Of a stretch of 64,000 bases of DNA, positions 36,386-44,283 are shown piece by piece. Source of the stretch: Desulfosporosinus cupriresistens (lineage in GTDB: Bacteria; Bacillota; Desulfitobacteriia; Desulfitobacteriales; Desulfitobacteriaceae); contig NZ_MASS01000015.1 in the NCBI RefSeq assembly GCF_001707885.1, forward strand, positions 1 to 64,000. Reading direction: 5' to 3'. The position numbers were made by a program, and so were the translations under genes. Positions within the stretch are counted from its first letter, which is position 1, and the number at the start of each line of letters is the position of its first letter. The notes under the pieces were generated by a model that searched no databases, was not told the origin of the DNA, and was given only the letters and a program-made list of their open reading frames with translations.

Positions 36386-36427
36386 AGCACCCCGCACGCC
36401 TTATTTGGTGTGCTGGGTGCTGTTTTT
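36386..36427 (+). terminator. Terminator after the activator gene
   Basis: 15-bp arms with two or three mismatches (36386-36400 and 36407-36421), then GTTTTT. Just upstream, at about 36337-36370, lies a degenerate copy of a 30-bp piece of the activator gene (CTGCGTTCTTTCGCCGGGGA). Confidence 0.75.
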
Positions 36428-36824
36428 AAATGGGGAGTTTTGTTGATCAGAAAATGTAATCCATTTTGTCAATAAGGTCTTGTCCAACCTGTGTTATTGC
36501 GAAAGCCTATTCTTAAGAACAATCATTATGGTACAAAAGTAGACTAGTCAGTTCCTCGTTAGATGGAGCCATACTTATCAAGTAATAGGCAAAAAAAGTA
36601 TGCTTAATGGTGATTTCTGAACAGAGCAGAGGGGATATTATTAGGTCAAGTTAAAGGAAGGGGCGGCAAGAGTTTCTTAACAGTTTAATCGTAATTGTTC
36701 CCATTCGATTAACAACGATTGTAAAGGGCAAGTGACTCTTACCAATTAAAGAGGTCCTGAGAATTGGTAAGTTCTATTAACCATACAAAATCTCCAGTAA
36801 CAAGAAAGGGATGACTTATAAAAA
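36428..36824. other. Upstream region of the sipW-tasA locus
   Basis: About 400 bp without a gene. A 10-bp inverted repeat CTTACCAATT/AATTGGTAAG at 36738-36747 and 36762-36771 lies 55-85 bp before the SipW start and is the best candidate operator. No clear sigma-A -35/-10 pair was recognised. Confidence 0.5.
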
Positions 36825-37427
36825 ATGAAACGTGCTCTAAAGTGGGGTAGCAACATTGTCAGCGTGATTTTGGGAGTGGTGTTGATACTTACGGTATATA
36901 CCGCAGTCACTTCCAGAGTTAAAGGTGTGCCAGAAGTTTTCGGTTTACAGATGTATGAGGTGCTTTCAGGATCCATGGAACCCGGAATCCATACAGGCTC
37001 TGTGATATTCGACAAGCCAGGTGTAGATGTTAAAAGCTTAAAAGCTGGCGATGTAATCACATTTAAAGCAGCTGATAATCCTAATATGCTAATCACCCAC
37101 AGAATCATCCAAATTAAAACCCAAGACGGCGCTTTAGCATTTCAAACAAAAGGTGATGCAAATGACGCACAAGACAGTGGCCTTGTTCCAGCGGCAAATA
37201 TAGTAGCTCAATATGCGAATATTACAATTCCATTTGTTGGTTATTACCTTAATTTGATGAAATCAAAGATAGGGATTATCTTGTTTATCATGGCACCTGG
37301 CGCGCTTTTGATACTATGTACAATGTTCGGTTTATTCCGCGAGATAATGAAGTATGAGAAAGATAAAAAGAATGATTCAGTTGATCTACCACCAGACGTA
37401 TCATCTGAGAGTGCCAGAAAAGCGTAA
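36825..37427 (+). CDS. sipW: Signal peptidase I, SipW/ER type
   Basis: A membrane protease that cleaves signal peptides of TasA/CalY-type fibre proteins. GAAAGGGATGAC precedes the ATG at 36825. There are membrane segments at about 11-30 and 142-176. The serine motif is SGSMEP (Ser50). The general base is His92 in LITHRI rather than Lys, which marks the ER-type clade to which SipW belongs. The C-terminus is charged and cytosolic (KYEKDKKNDS). It stands first in the cluster, directly before four probable substrates. Confidence 0.93.
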   Translation: MKRALKWGSNIVSVILGVVLILTVYTAVTSRVKGVPEVFGLQMYEVLSGSMEPGIHTGSVIFDKPGVDVKSLKAGDVITFKAADNPNMLITHRIIQIKTQDGALAFQTKGDANDAQDSGLVPAANIVAQYANITIPFVGYYLNLMKSKIGIILFIMAPGALLILCTMFGLFREIMKYEKDKKNDSVDLPPDVSSESARKA

Positions 37428-37561
37428 GAAATACAAACCTTGGTTTTGAAATACTTCTCATTAGCGAAGAGGAGGAGAAAGTCCATTCGCTAACAGCATG
37501 GGAGGTTTCAAATAAATACCCTTATCTGAGGAGAATAAAATTATTAGGGAGGAATATTGAA

Positions 37562-38080
37562 ATGAGTCTCAAGAAAAAATTAGCAATGGCAGTCGTCACC
37601 ACTACAGCAGGTGCCGCAATCATGGCAGCAGGATCCTTCGCATTGTTTACCAGCACAGCGACTAATGCGGATAACACGTTCACAGCTGGTACCGTTGTCG
37701 TTACGGACAAAACTGTCGGAAAAGTTGTCGCTCAAGAAGTTAATTTCGCAAACCTCGCGCCTGGAGATGGCAAGACTTTGAAAATGACCGTAAAAAATGA
37801 AGGTACCTTGGATGAGTGGGTAATGATTGACCAAGATTCAACTATTGCAAGTGAGGATGGCGCTCTATTCGAAGGAGCTAAACCAATAGTTCTAACGCCA
37901 GCCCAAACACCGAAGCTATTAGCACCAGGTGAATCTGTGGACTTGGATATAGATTACCTCTTCCCCCTAGAAGCTGATGATACCTATCAAGCAGCTATTG
38001 GTTCGTTTAATGTGGTCGTTGATGCTGTTCAAGCTCGCAATAATACTAATAGTGCTGGCGATGGCCCAGTAAGCTGGTAA
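37562..38080 (+). CDS. TasA/CalY-family matrix fibre protein
   Basis: AGGGAGGAATATT precedes the ATG at 37562. The N-terminus (KKKLAMAVVTTTAGAAIMAAGSFALFTSTATN) is the camelysin/TasA signal: a hydrophobic stretch ending G-S-F-A-L-F-T-S-x-A-T-N, processed by SipW. The mature part (about 28-160) has the FTAGTVVV, NLAPGD and MTVKNEG motifs of the M73/TasA domain, a jelly-roll that polymerises by donor-strand exchange into biofilm fibres. Length (172 aa) is on the short side compared with TasA (261). It is followed by a perfect palindrome. Confidence 0.9.
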   Translation: MSLKKKLAMAVVTTTAGAAIMAAGSFALFTSTATNADNTFTAGTVVVTDKTVGKVVAQEVNFANLAPGDGKTLKMTVKNEGTLDEWVMIDQDSTIASEDGALFEGAKPIVLTPAQTPKLLAPGESVDLDIDYLFPLEADDTYQAAIGSFNVVVDAVQARNNTNSAGDGPVSW

Positions 38081-38093
38081 ACTGGCAATAGAC

Positions 38094-38129
38094 CAAGAAT
38101 AGGGTGGTAGTACTACCACCCTATTCTTG
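38094..38129. terminator. Perfect 36-bp palindrome after tasA-like gene
   Basis: Arms of 18 bp, 38094-38111 (CAAGAATAGGGTGGTAGT) and 38112-38129, are exact inverses with no loop. There is no T run. It may be an mRNA-stabilising stem or partial terminator that sets different levels of the major and later fibre genes. Confidence 0.75.
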
Positions 38130-38187
38130 ATTAACAGAGGTTGTTCGTAATCCCTCGGGAGAGAACTCTTCATGTAGGAGGAATATC

Positions 38188-38859
38188 ATGAATAAAAAAC
38201 TGCTAATGTTAATTCCTACCGGTGTAATAGCGGTTAGCTTACTTGTTGGCGGTTCTACGTACGCCTTATTCCGTAGTTCAGCTACGAATACTAATAACAA
38301 TTTTACAGCAGGAACAATTAACCTGACTCAGAATAGGGATCAAGGTGATACCATTCCAGGACCTATGTTCTACACCAATACATCTGATCCCACTGGTTCA
38401 TTCCCTTACGACACAGATAAAAATATTGGTTATCAACCACCAGGGGGAGAGTCTTTCGGTGGACTGGCACCTGGTGACTCTATGACGAGGGCGATGAATT
38501 TGTTTAACAATGGCCCAAATGCTCTAGACGCGAAAGTCACGAAACTTAAGGCAACCGTAAATCCTCGAGGCTTAACTTCAGGAAGAGTTTATGATCAATT
38601 CACGGACAAGTTAAATGTGCTTGTTCAGGTGCCATCCGTCGATAAGATTTTGTACGATGGACCATTGAGTGGCCTTCTAAATGGCAGTGACTCAGGGTGG
38701 ACAGACATTAGTCCGGCCCTGCGTATGAATAAGAATGGTGGACCAATGAACATTACGTTTAAGGTTACCCTTGACCCGACTGCGAATAACGACATTCAGA
38801 ATCAGACATTCGTATTCGATTTCTCATTCTATGCTGAACAGTTGAGAAACAATCCATAA
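38188..38859 (+). CDS. TasA/CalY-family secreted protein, second paralogue
   Basis: GGAGGAATATC precedes the ATG at 38188. The N-terminal signal (KLLMLIPTGVIAVSLLVGGSTYALF) and RSSATNTNNNFTAGTINLTQ match SipW-processed camelysin-type proteins. The mature domain (about 29-220) has GGLAPGDSMTRAMNLFNNG, the NLAPGD-like turn of the first paralogue, then a longer insert. It ends with NNDIQNQTFVFDFSFYAEQ. It is probably a fibre component or cap. It lies 108 bp after the first tasA-like gene, separated by the palindrome. Confidence 0.85.
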   Translation: MNKKLLMLIPTGVIAVSLLVGGSTYALFRSSATNTNNNFTAGTINLTQNRDQGDTIPGPMFYTNTSDPTGSFPYDTDKNIGYQPPGGESFGGLAPGDSMTRAMNLFNNGPNALDAKVTKLKATVNPRGLTSGRVYDQFTDKLNVLVQVPSVDKILYDGPLSGLLNGSDSGWTDISPALRMNKNGGPMNITFKVTLDPTANNDIQNQTFVFDFSFYAEQLRNNP

Positions 38860-38872
38860 CAACCCCTTCAAG

Positions 38873-38902
38873 CCCCAACTACATTCCAAAATGCGGTTGG
38901 GG
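38873..38902. terminator. Hairpin between fibre genes
   Basis: CCCCAAC (38873) and GTTGGGG (38896) arms around a 16-nt loop; no T run. It may be an intra-operon attenuator. Confidence 0.5.
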
Positions 38903-38961
38903 ATATAATTAAGCCAAAGGTAGTAACGCACTCCTCGGGACACGCTTGGAGGTGATTCGAC

Positions 38962-40008
38962 TTGAAAAAACGCCTCATAACTATAATCGCGATCATCTTT
39001 CTTGGTAACGGCCTGCTCATTGGTGGGGGAACATACGCGTTATTGACTGCATCGGCGACCAATACGGGCAACCAATTTGAGGAATTCCAGGCTGAAACGA
39101 TTGACATTCAATCGCTTCCTGAGTCTGACACCATCTCGGCTTTTCAATCTCGTTCTTTAGTTGCAAATTGTTGTAGCCAGCCAGTAAATTTAACTATGTT
39201 TTATGACCACACTATACCTGGACGAAATCCTTATGATGTTAAAACGAGCTATACACCATCCGGTGAAATTCCAGGAGGATGGGCGCCGGGAGACCATGTT
39301 AAACGAACCTGGAAAATTCTAAATTCGGGCGCAGCGTCGAAAATCACAGAGGTATATACTCCTGTGGATAAGTTCTCATTGAGAGATCGAAACGGGAATG
39401 CTGTACTCAGTGGTTCTCAAGTATATCAGGATTTCTTGAATCACATGAGGATCGACATATATTATCCAGAAGGTAGTTCGACACCTATTTACACAGGCAC
39501 TTTCCAGCAACTGGTTCAAGCTCCTCAGTCGCTTGACAAAGTCATTTGCCTAAGTAAGTGTTCATCTACAACTGTTGCTTTTGTCGCATCAATGGATTTG
39601 AACGCACAGAACGATTTACAGGGCGTTAAAGGCGTACTGGACTTCCAATTAGGAGTAGAGCAAGTTAAAAACAATTGTTTTAGTCCTCCATTTAGCAATC
39701 GAAATTACTCAATGGAAAGAGGGTCTACGACTCCGATTAAATTTGAATGTTATGACTCAGATGGTAATCTGCTCACGTCCGGCCACAATGTGAAGCTTGT
39801 CATTATTGGCCGAGGCTTAGGAGAACGGACTTACACCTTGGGAAACGGCTTGAGTCTCGATGGCGGACATTATCAGGCTAACGTGTATGCGCATCAAAAT
39901 CTGTTTCTCAATGGAGAAACCTATACTGCTACTGTTTACAATGGTTCCCAGATGTGTGGACAAAAGACGTTTATAACGGAACCAGGAAATCGTTCTAATG
40001 TACCATAA
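38962..40008 (+). CDS. CalY-like secreted protein with an extra C-terminal domain
   Basis: A TTG at 38962 follows TGGAGGTGA. The signal (KRLITIIAIIFLGNGLLIGGGTYALL) with TASATNTGNQF is of the SipW-dependent type. Residues about 30-235 are a TasA-like domain (GGWAPGDHVKRTWKILNSG, NDLQGVKGVLDFQLGVEQ). Residues about 236-348 form a separate domain beginning FSPPFSNRNYSMERGSTTPI and ending GQKTFITEPGNRS. That domain recurs in the next gene and looks like an Ig-like or PxKF module (R-G-S-x-x-P-I-K-F-x-x-x-D-x-x-G). Four cysteines occur, which is unusual for this family. Confidence 0.8.
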   Translation: MKKRLITIIAIIFLGNGLLIGGGTYALLTASATNTGNQFEEFQAETIDIQSLPESDTISAFQSRSLVANCCSQPVNLTMFYDHTIPGRNPYDVKTSYTPSGEIPGGWAPGDHVKRTWKILNSGAASKITEVYTPVDKFSLRDRNGNAVLSGSQVYQDFLNHMRIDIYYPEGSSTPIYTGTFQQLVQAPQSLDKVICLSKCSSTTVAFVASMDLNAQNDLQGVKGVLDFQLGVEQVKNNCFSPPFSNRNYSMERGSTTPIKFECYDSDGNLLTSGHNVKLVIIGRGLGERTYTLGNGLSLDGGHYQANVYAHQNLFLNGETYTATVYNGSQMCGQKTFITEPGNRSNVP

Positions 40009-40215
40009 GGTTTTATGGTTCAAAAAGAGGGTCAGCCGTTTAGTATGGAGGGAGATAGTGCGCCTTTAAGTGGTCATTATCCATGTTCTACGTTTACGCC
40101 GATTATCCGACCTACCCGACCTACCAAATCCCCATGATAAAAAAACAGCGTATATCCTCAAATTTGGGTTTAATGCATTCCGAATACTTAGGTGTCTAAA
40201 GGGCGGTTGAAATTT

Positions 40216-41058
40216 ATGCAGAGTAAAAAATATATAATCTATTACACCATTGGGTCATTATTACTTATTTTAATAATCCTTACAGTATTTTTCTTTTTAA
40301 CGCCAACGAGTAGCGTCTTCGCAGTAGAATCCAAGAGCAATAAACTTGGAATTTCCACTAATCCTACAAAAGAACTCTTGAGGGTGAAAAATATGGCCCC
40401 TGGAGATAATGCAAGTGCCCCATTAACAGTACTGAATACAGGCAAAAAAGATTTCTTCTACAACATTAGCGCTGAGATGGAGTCTGGTGATAAGTTATAT
40501 AACTATCTGGATTTAGTAATAAACGATCAAAATCATAATGAGCTATATTCAGGCAAATTGAAGGACTTAAATGATTTAGATCTCGGGATATTAGGTAACT
40601 CCAAAAATAAGATCTTTAATGTAACCATCGGATTACCGAGTGAAGCAGGAAATGAATATCAAGAAATCTTCACTTCTATGAAATTTATACTAAACGCAAC
40701 TGATCAGCCTTCTTCTCATAATTGCTTTAGACCCCCATTTAGCAATCGGAATTACTCAATGAAAAGAGGATCCTCGACTCCCATTAAATTTGAATGTTAC
40801 GACTCAGATGGTAATCTGCTCACATCTAGCCACAATGTAAAGCTTGTCATCACTGGCCGCGACTTGAGGGAAGGATTGACATACAACCTTGAAAACGGTT
40901 TAAGTCTCAATGGCGGACATTACCAGGCCAACGTGTATGCGGATCAAAATCTGTTTTTTGATAACGAAACCTACACTGCTACTGTATACTCTGGTTCCCA
41001 GATGTACGGTCAAAAGACCTTTAGCACGGAACCAGGAAATCGTTCGAATGCACCTTAA
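40216..41058 (+). CDS. Membrane-anchored or secreted protein sharing the PxKF-like C-terminal domain
   Basis: The ATG at 40216 (MQSKKYIIYYTIG) is chosen; the frame is open from 40192 but has no better SD. One membrane segment (about 7-30) acts as signal or anchor and is followed by SSVFAVESKSNK. Residues about 35-170 are beta-rich (LRVKNMAPGDNASAPLTVLN) and echo the A-P-G-D turn of TasA-like proteins. Residues about 172-280 repeat the C-terminal domain of the previous gene at roughly 80% identity. The homology continues about 30 bases past both stop codons, so the two genes carry a segmental duplication. Confidence 0.75.
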   Translation: MQSKKYIIYYTIGSLLLILIILTVFFFLTPTSSVFAVESKSNKLGISTNPTKELLRVKNMAPGDNASAPLTVLNTGKKDFFYNISAEMESGDKLYNYLDLVINDQNHNELYSGKLKDLNDLDLGILGNSKNKIFNVTIGLPSEAGNEYQEIFTSMKFILNATDQPSSHNCFRPPFSNRNYSMKRGSSTPIKFECYDSDGNLLTSSHNVKLVITGRDLREGLTYNLENGLSLNGGHYQANVYADQNLFFDNETYTATVYSGSQMYGQKTFSTEPGNRSNAP

Positions 41059-41193
41059 AGTTTAATGATTCAAAAAGAGGGTCAGCTGTGGAATAGATTA
41101 TCATGCGACTAAAGAAGGGCCTTATTAATGTTACTTACACTGTGGGTACCTTTAAATGGTGCAATTTAGGGCAAGACGGGAAGGAGAAAAGGT

Positions 41194-42381
41194 GTGAACA
41201 GAAAAATCTGTCCCGATTGTGGAAGAATGTCATACATCTCTGGCAGTGAAGAAGACTGGGATTGTCCTTATTGTGAAAAAAACATAGGTGTCGTTGCAAA
41301 TGAGATAAAATCATGGATATATGCAACTAGTAAAAGCAAACTGGGGATAATACATGAACCTTTTGTACAGGACGCTTTTAACTGGTCCAAGAAACAAATG
41401 GCATTGTTTTTCGGAATTGGATTAGCCATAGCTAATTTAGGTATCATTCCTAGTACATATTCCCTTATGAGTGATAAAACTTCCGCATCCGTGCATTTTC
41501 AAGCGGCTGATACCTTTCCGGAACTAGTACCCCAGATCCTTCCACTTGAACCAGTACTACCGGTAGTAGACCCGACGGTGCCGGTGGTAGACCCGACAGA
41601 TCCAGGAGCGGGCACGAGTACGCCATCTGGCCCGAGTACGCCAACAGATGCAGCATCTGGCCCGAGTGCGCCAACAGATGCAGCATCTGGCCCGAGTACG
41701 CCAACAGATGCAGCATCTGGCCCGAGTGCGCCAACAGATGCAGCATCTGGCCCGAGTACGCCAACAGATGCAGCATCTGGCCCGAGTGCGCCAACAGATG
41801 CAGCATCTGGCCCGAGTACGCCAACAGATGCAGCATCTGGCCCGAGTGCGCCAACAGATGCAGCATCTGGCCCGAGTACGCCAACAGATGCAGCATCTGG
41901 CCCGAGTGCGCCAACAGATGCAGCATCTGACCCGAGTACGCCAGCAGACACGGCAACGGACCCGAGTGCGCCAACAGATGCAGCAACGGACCCGAGTACG
42001 CCAACAGATGCAGCAACGGACCCGAGTACGCCAACAGATGCAGCATCTGACCCGAGCACGCCAACGGATACAGCAACCGACCCGAGTGCGCCAACAGATG
42101 CAGCAACGGACCCGAGTACGCCAACAGATGCAGCATCTGACCCGAGTACGCCTACAGATGCAGCATCTGACCCGAGCACGCCAGCGGATACGGCAACTAA
42201 CCCGAGTACGCCAGCCGACATGGCAACGGACCCAAGCGCACCAGCAGATGCAGCAACCATTACAAGTACGCCAGCTTCGTCAGGAAATCCAGACAATACC
42301 GCAGATAGTCAAAACGATGGAGGTCAATTAGACTCAGGAATTAGCACGAGCTCGTCTGAAACGTCAGCAAATGCAGACTAG
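41194..42381 (+). CDS. Zinc-ribbon membrane protein with Pro/Ser/Thr/Asp/Ala-rich repeat domain
   Basis: A GTG at 41194 follows AAGGAGAAAAG. The N-terminus has a four-Cys zinc ribbon, CPDCGRMS-x13-CPYC (about 5-28). A membrane segment lies at about 70-90 (MALFFGIGLAIANLGIIPS). Then come Pro/Val-rich residues and about 21 copies of a ten-residue unit PSxPTDAAS(G/D) (about 145-355), and a Ser/Thr/Gly tail. The ribbon would be cytosolic and the repeat stalk outside, like mucin-type stalks. Function is unknown; position in the sipW-tasA locus suggests a matrix or surface role. Confidence 0.75.
   Translation: MNRKICPDCGRMSYISGSEEDWDCPYCEKNIGVVANEIKSWIYATSKSKLGIIHEPFVQDAFNWSKKQMALFFGIGLAIANLGIIPSTYSLMSDKTSASVHFQAADTFPELVPQILPLEPVLPVVDPTVPVVDPTDPGAGTSTPSGPSTPTDAASGPSAPTDAASGPSTPTDAASGPSAPTDAASGPSTPTDAASGPSAPTDAASGPSTPTDAASGPSAPTDAASGPSTPTDAASGPSAPTDAASDPSTPADTATDPSAPTDAATDPSTPTDAATDPSTPTDAASDPSTPTDTATDPSAPTDAATDPSTPTDAASDPSTPTDAASDPSTPADTATNPSTPADMATDPSAPADAATITSTPASSGNPDNTADSQNDGGQLDSGISTSSSETSANAD
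41632..42260 (+). repeat. 30-bp tandem repeat array with a 60-bp higher order
   Basis: The unit CCAACAGATGCAGCATCTGG + CCCGAGTACG occurs about 21 times. In 41641-41880 four copies of the 60-bp double unit (GTACG alternating with GTGCG) are identical base for base, a sign of recent expansion. Later units diverge (ACGGAC for TCTGGC). All forward frames and two reverse frames stay open over it, so frames on other strands here are artefacts of the repeat. Confidence 0.95.
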
Positions 42382-42399
42382 ACGGGAGGGAGATAAAAG

Positions 42400-42636
42400 G
42401 TGAACAGAAGAACATGTCCTGACTGTGGGGCGAGATCATATTCCTCATGTAGTGAATCATACTGGGATTGCCCTATTTGCGGAAGAAACCTTAGTGAGAT
42501 TCCAAATGACCTAGATATATGGAGACATTTAGTCAGTGTGTTGGAATCTGATAAAGTTTCAAGAACAGACAAAAGTCTGCCAGAAGAATCGGAAGCTATG
42601 GACAAGAATGTAAAATGTCAGAACAAGACCCTATAG
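42400..42636 (+). CDS. Small zinc-ribbon protein, paralogue of the preceding N-terminus
   Basis: A GTG at 42400 follows GGGAGGGAGATAAAAG. The 78-residue product has CPDCGARSYSSC and CPICGRN, aligning with the first 30 residues of the neighbour (MNRRTCPDCG versus MNRKICPDCG). There is no membrane segment; the rest is charged. It may be a truncated duplicate or a soluble partner. Function unknown. Confidence 0.65.
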   Translation: MNRRTCPDCGARSYSSCSESYWDCPICGRNLSEIPNDLDIWRHLVSVLESDKVSRTDKSLPEESEAMDKNVKCQNKTL

Positions 42637-42654
42637 CAATTCGATTAATTGTCT

Positions 42655-42692
42655 AAAAGAGAGCTGGCGCCTGCGGGCGTTGACTCTCTTTT
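42655..42692 (+). terminator. Terminator of the sipW-tasA locus
   Basis: Arms AAAAGAGAG and CTCTCTTTT (42655-42663, 42684-42692) with an inner GCGCC/GGCGT stem. Confidence 0.8.
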
Positions 42693-42801
42693 CTATATAA
42701 CGTCGGGTAACGATCGTATAATCGTCCCTCTGTTTTTCCATCATCCGTATTTAAAGGACGTAAAATTGACTCGACTGAAATGTGTGTCAATTTAAAAATC
42801 A

Positions 42802-42880
42802 TGATATAATATACCAGTAGTGTTTATTTAGAGAATTCAGGAAAATAGCCTTTCAGCTCTGGTCAGAAAGGCTATTTTTT
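42802..42880 (+). promoter_or_regulatory. Extended -10 promoter plus attenuator-like hairpin before citD
   Basis: TGA-TATAAT at 42802-42810 is an extended -10. About 30 bp downstream a perfect hairpin, AAATAGCCTTTC (42843-42854) and GAAAGGCTATTT (42866-42877), is followed by TTT and then GCTATTGC. A terminator between promoter and first gene suggests controlled read-through into the citrate-lyase-type operon. Confidence 0.6.
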
Positions 42881-42909
42881 GCTATTGCAAGAAAGAAAAT
42901 CGAATTGAG

Positions 42910-43182
42910 GTGATTTACATCAAGATAACTAAGATCGCCAAAGCAGGTACATTAGAGTCCAACGATATTCTGATCATGGTCATGCCCAATGATTCGGGAA
43001 ACGTAAAGCTTGAACTAGAAAGTATCGTTATGCAGCAGTTTGGTGATGTGATTGAGCAAGTGATTTTACATAAGGTTAAGGAAATGGGTATCGAGGGTAT
43101 TACTATTAAGGCTCAAGATAAGGGAGCTCTAGATTATACGATCGGTGCAAGAGTGGAAACAGCTATTAAACGAGCCATCTAA
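42910..43182 (+). CDS. citD: Citrate/citramalate lyase acyl carrier protein (gamma subunit)
   Basis: It carries the phosphoribosyl-dephospho-CoA prosthetic group on which acetyl is exchanged. The Ser in AGTLESND is the attachment site. The only GTG (42910) lies inside the SD GAGGTGA. If translation began at the ATC at 42919 the protein would start xKITKIAKAGTLES, and the Ser would be residue 14, as in Klebsiella CitD. No ATG, GTG or TTG is available near that position. It is the first gene of citDEFCXG. Confidence 0.9.
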   Translation: MIYIKITKIAKAGTLESNDILIMVMPNDSGNVKLELESIVMQQFGDVIEQVILHKVKEMGIEGITIKAQDKGALDYTIGARVETAIKRAI

Positions 43183-43242
43183 CACACGGTTTTAAAGACA
43201 ATTTCAACTCTGGCAAGGTCATAAAGAAGCTTACAGGGTTTA

Positions 43243-43352
43243 GCTGAACTTATCCAGGGACACAGGCGATGAGCGAAGCTCGGATACTCGGATACTCGTA
43301 TACTTGTATATTCGTATATCGAACCGCGAACCGTATATCGTGGCGATACGCA
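43243..43352. repeat. CGA-rich intergenic repeat before citE
   Basis: TGAACTTATCCAGGGACA, GGCGATG, then CTCGGATACTCGGATACTCG, GTATACTTGTATATTCGTAT and CGAACCGCGAACC. The lead matches the repeat before the gerM-like gene at 15963. It separates citD from citE by nearly 200 bp, an unusual gap inside this operon. Confidence 0.75.
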
Positions 43353-43378
43353 TTGGATCATAAGTCGAGGTGATAAAA

Positions 43379-44257
43379 GTGCAAAAGTTAAGAAGAACGA
43401 TGCTTTTTATGCCGGGAAATAACCCAGGTATGCTTCAAGATGCGGCGATCCTTGGAGCGGACGCTATTATTTTAGATTTAGAGGACGCAGTAAGTTTAAC
43501 AGAAAAAGATAGTGCCAGGATTTTGGTAAGAGATGCTATCAAATATATAGACTACTCACAGGTTGAAGTGGTGGTTAGAGTCAATCCCTTGGATACAGAA
43601 TTTGGGCCGCAAGATGTGGATATGATTGCTAGAGTTAAACCGGATACATTGTTGATTCCGAAAGCGGATGTAGAGGAAATAAAGCTGGTTGATACTATGT
43701 TGGCTAAAATTGAAGAAGAAGAAGGCTACTTAGTCGGTAGCATTAAAATAATTGCTCTGATTGAAACTGCTTTGGGCTTAGAAACAGTTTATGAGGTGAT
43801 CAAGGCCTCCCAACGAATGGTAGGGGTTTTACTGGGTGGAGAAGACTTGACCGCAGATCTGGGAATTACGAGAACAAAAGAGGGAGAGGAAATCTTTTAT
43901 GCTCGGAATAAGGTCGCAACAGTGTGCCGGGCTTTAAGGGTAGATGCTATTGATACTCCGTTTACAGATACGAACGATTATGAGGGACTTACCAAGGACA
44001 CAGCTAGGGCTAAAAGCTTGGGGCTAACCGGAAAATCAGCCATAAACCCCAGGCAAATTGAGATCATTCATGCTGTGTTTGCCCCGACGGGGGCCGAATT
44101 AAAACATGCCTTGAGGGTTTTGGCTGCCATGGAAGAAGCTGAAAAAGAAGGCAAAGGAGTCTTTTCTTTAGATGGTAAAATGATTGATGCGCCGGTTATC
44201 AATCGGGCGAGAACGATAGTGGAGCTTGGACAAAGACTAGGACTTATGGAGAGATAG
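43379..44257 (+). CDS. citE: Citrate/citramalate lyase beta subunit
   Basis: It cleaves the (3S)-citryl or citramalyl thioester on the carrier protein to release oxaloacetate or pyruvate and acetyl-carrier. The GTG at 43379 follows GAGGTGATAAAA; the longer frame begins in the SD. The TIM-barrel of the CitE/HpcH family is clear: LRRTMLFMPGNNPGML, ADAIILDLEDAVS (Mg-binding Glu/Asp), VRVNPLDTE, LLIPKAD, ALIETALGLE and GEDLTADLG. Length (292 aa) is normal. Sequence alone does not tell citrate from citramalate use. Confidence 0.93.
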   Translation: MQKLRRTMLFMPGNNPGMLQDAAILGADAIILDLEDAVSLTEKDSARILVRDAIKYIDYSQVEVVVRVNPLDTEFGPQDVDMIARVKPDTLLIPKADVEEIKLVDTMLAKIEEEEGYLVGSIKIIALIETALGLETVYEVIKASQRMVGVLLGGEDLTADLGITRTKEGEEIFYARNKVATVCRALRVDAIDTPFTDTNDYEGLTKDTARAKSLGLTGKSAINPRQIEIIHAVFAPTGAELKHALRVLAAMEEAEKEGKGVFSLDGKMIDAPVINRARTIVELGQRLGLMER

Positions 44258-44283
44258 GGGGAAGCATACTGAAATCTATAAAA

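Noticed and set aside
41465..42331. Long antisense and alternative-frame open frames over the stalk gene (for example 41499-42296 minus and 41648-42331 plus)
   Set aside because: They exist only because the 30-bp repeat has no stop in these frames. They have no SD and give monotonous peptides.
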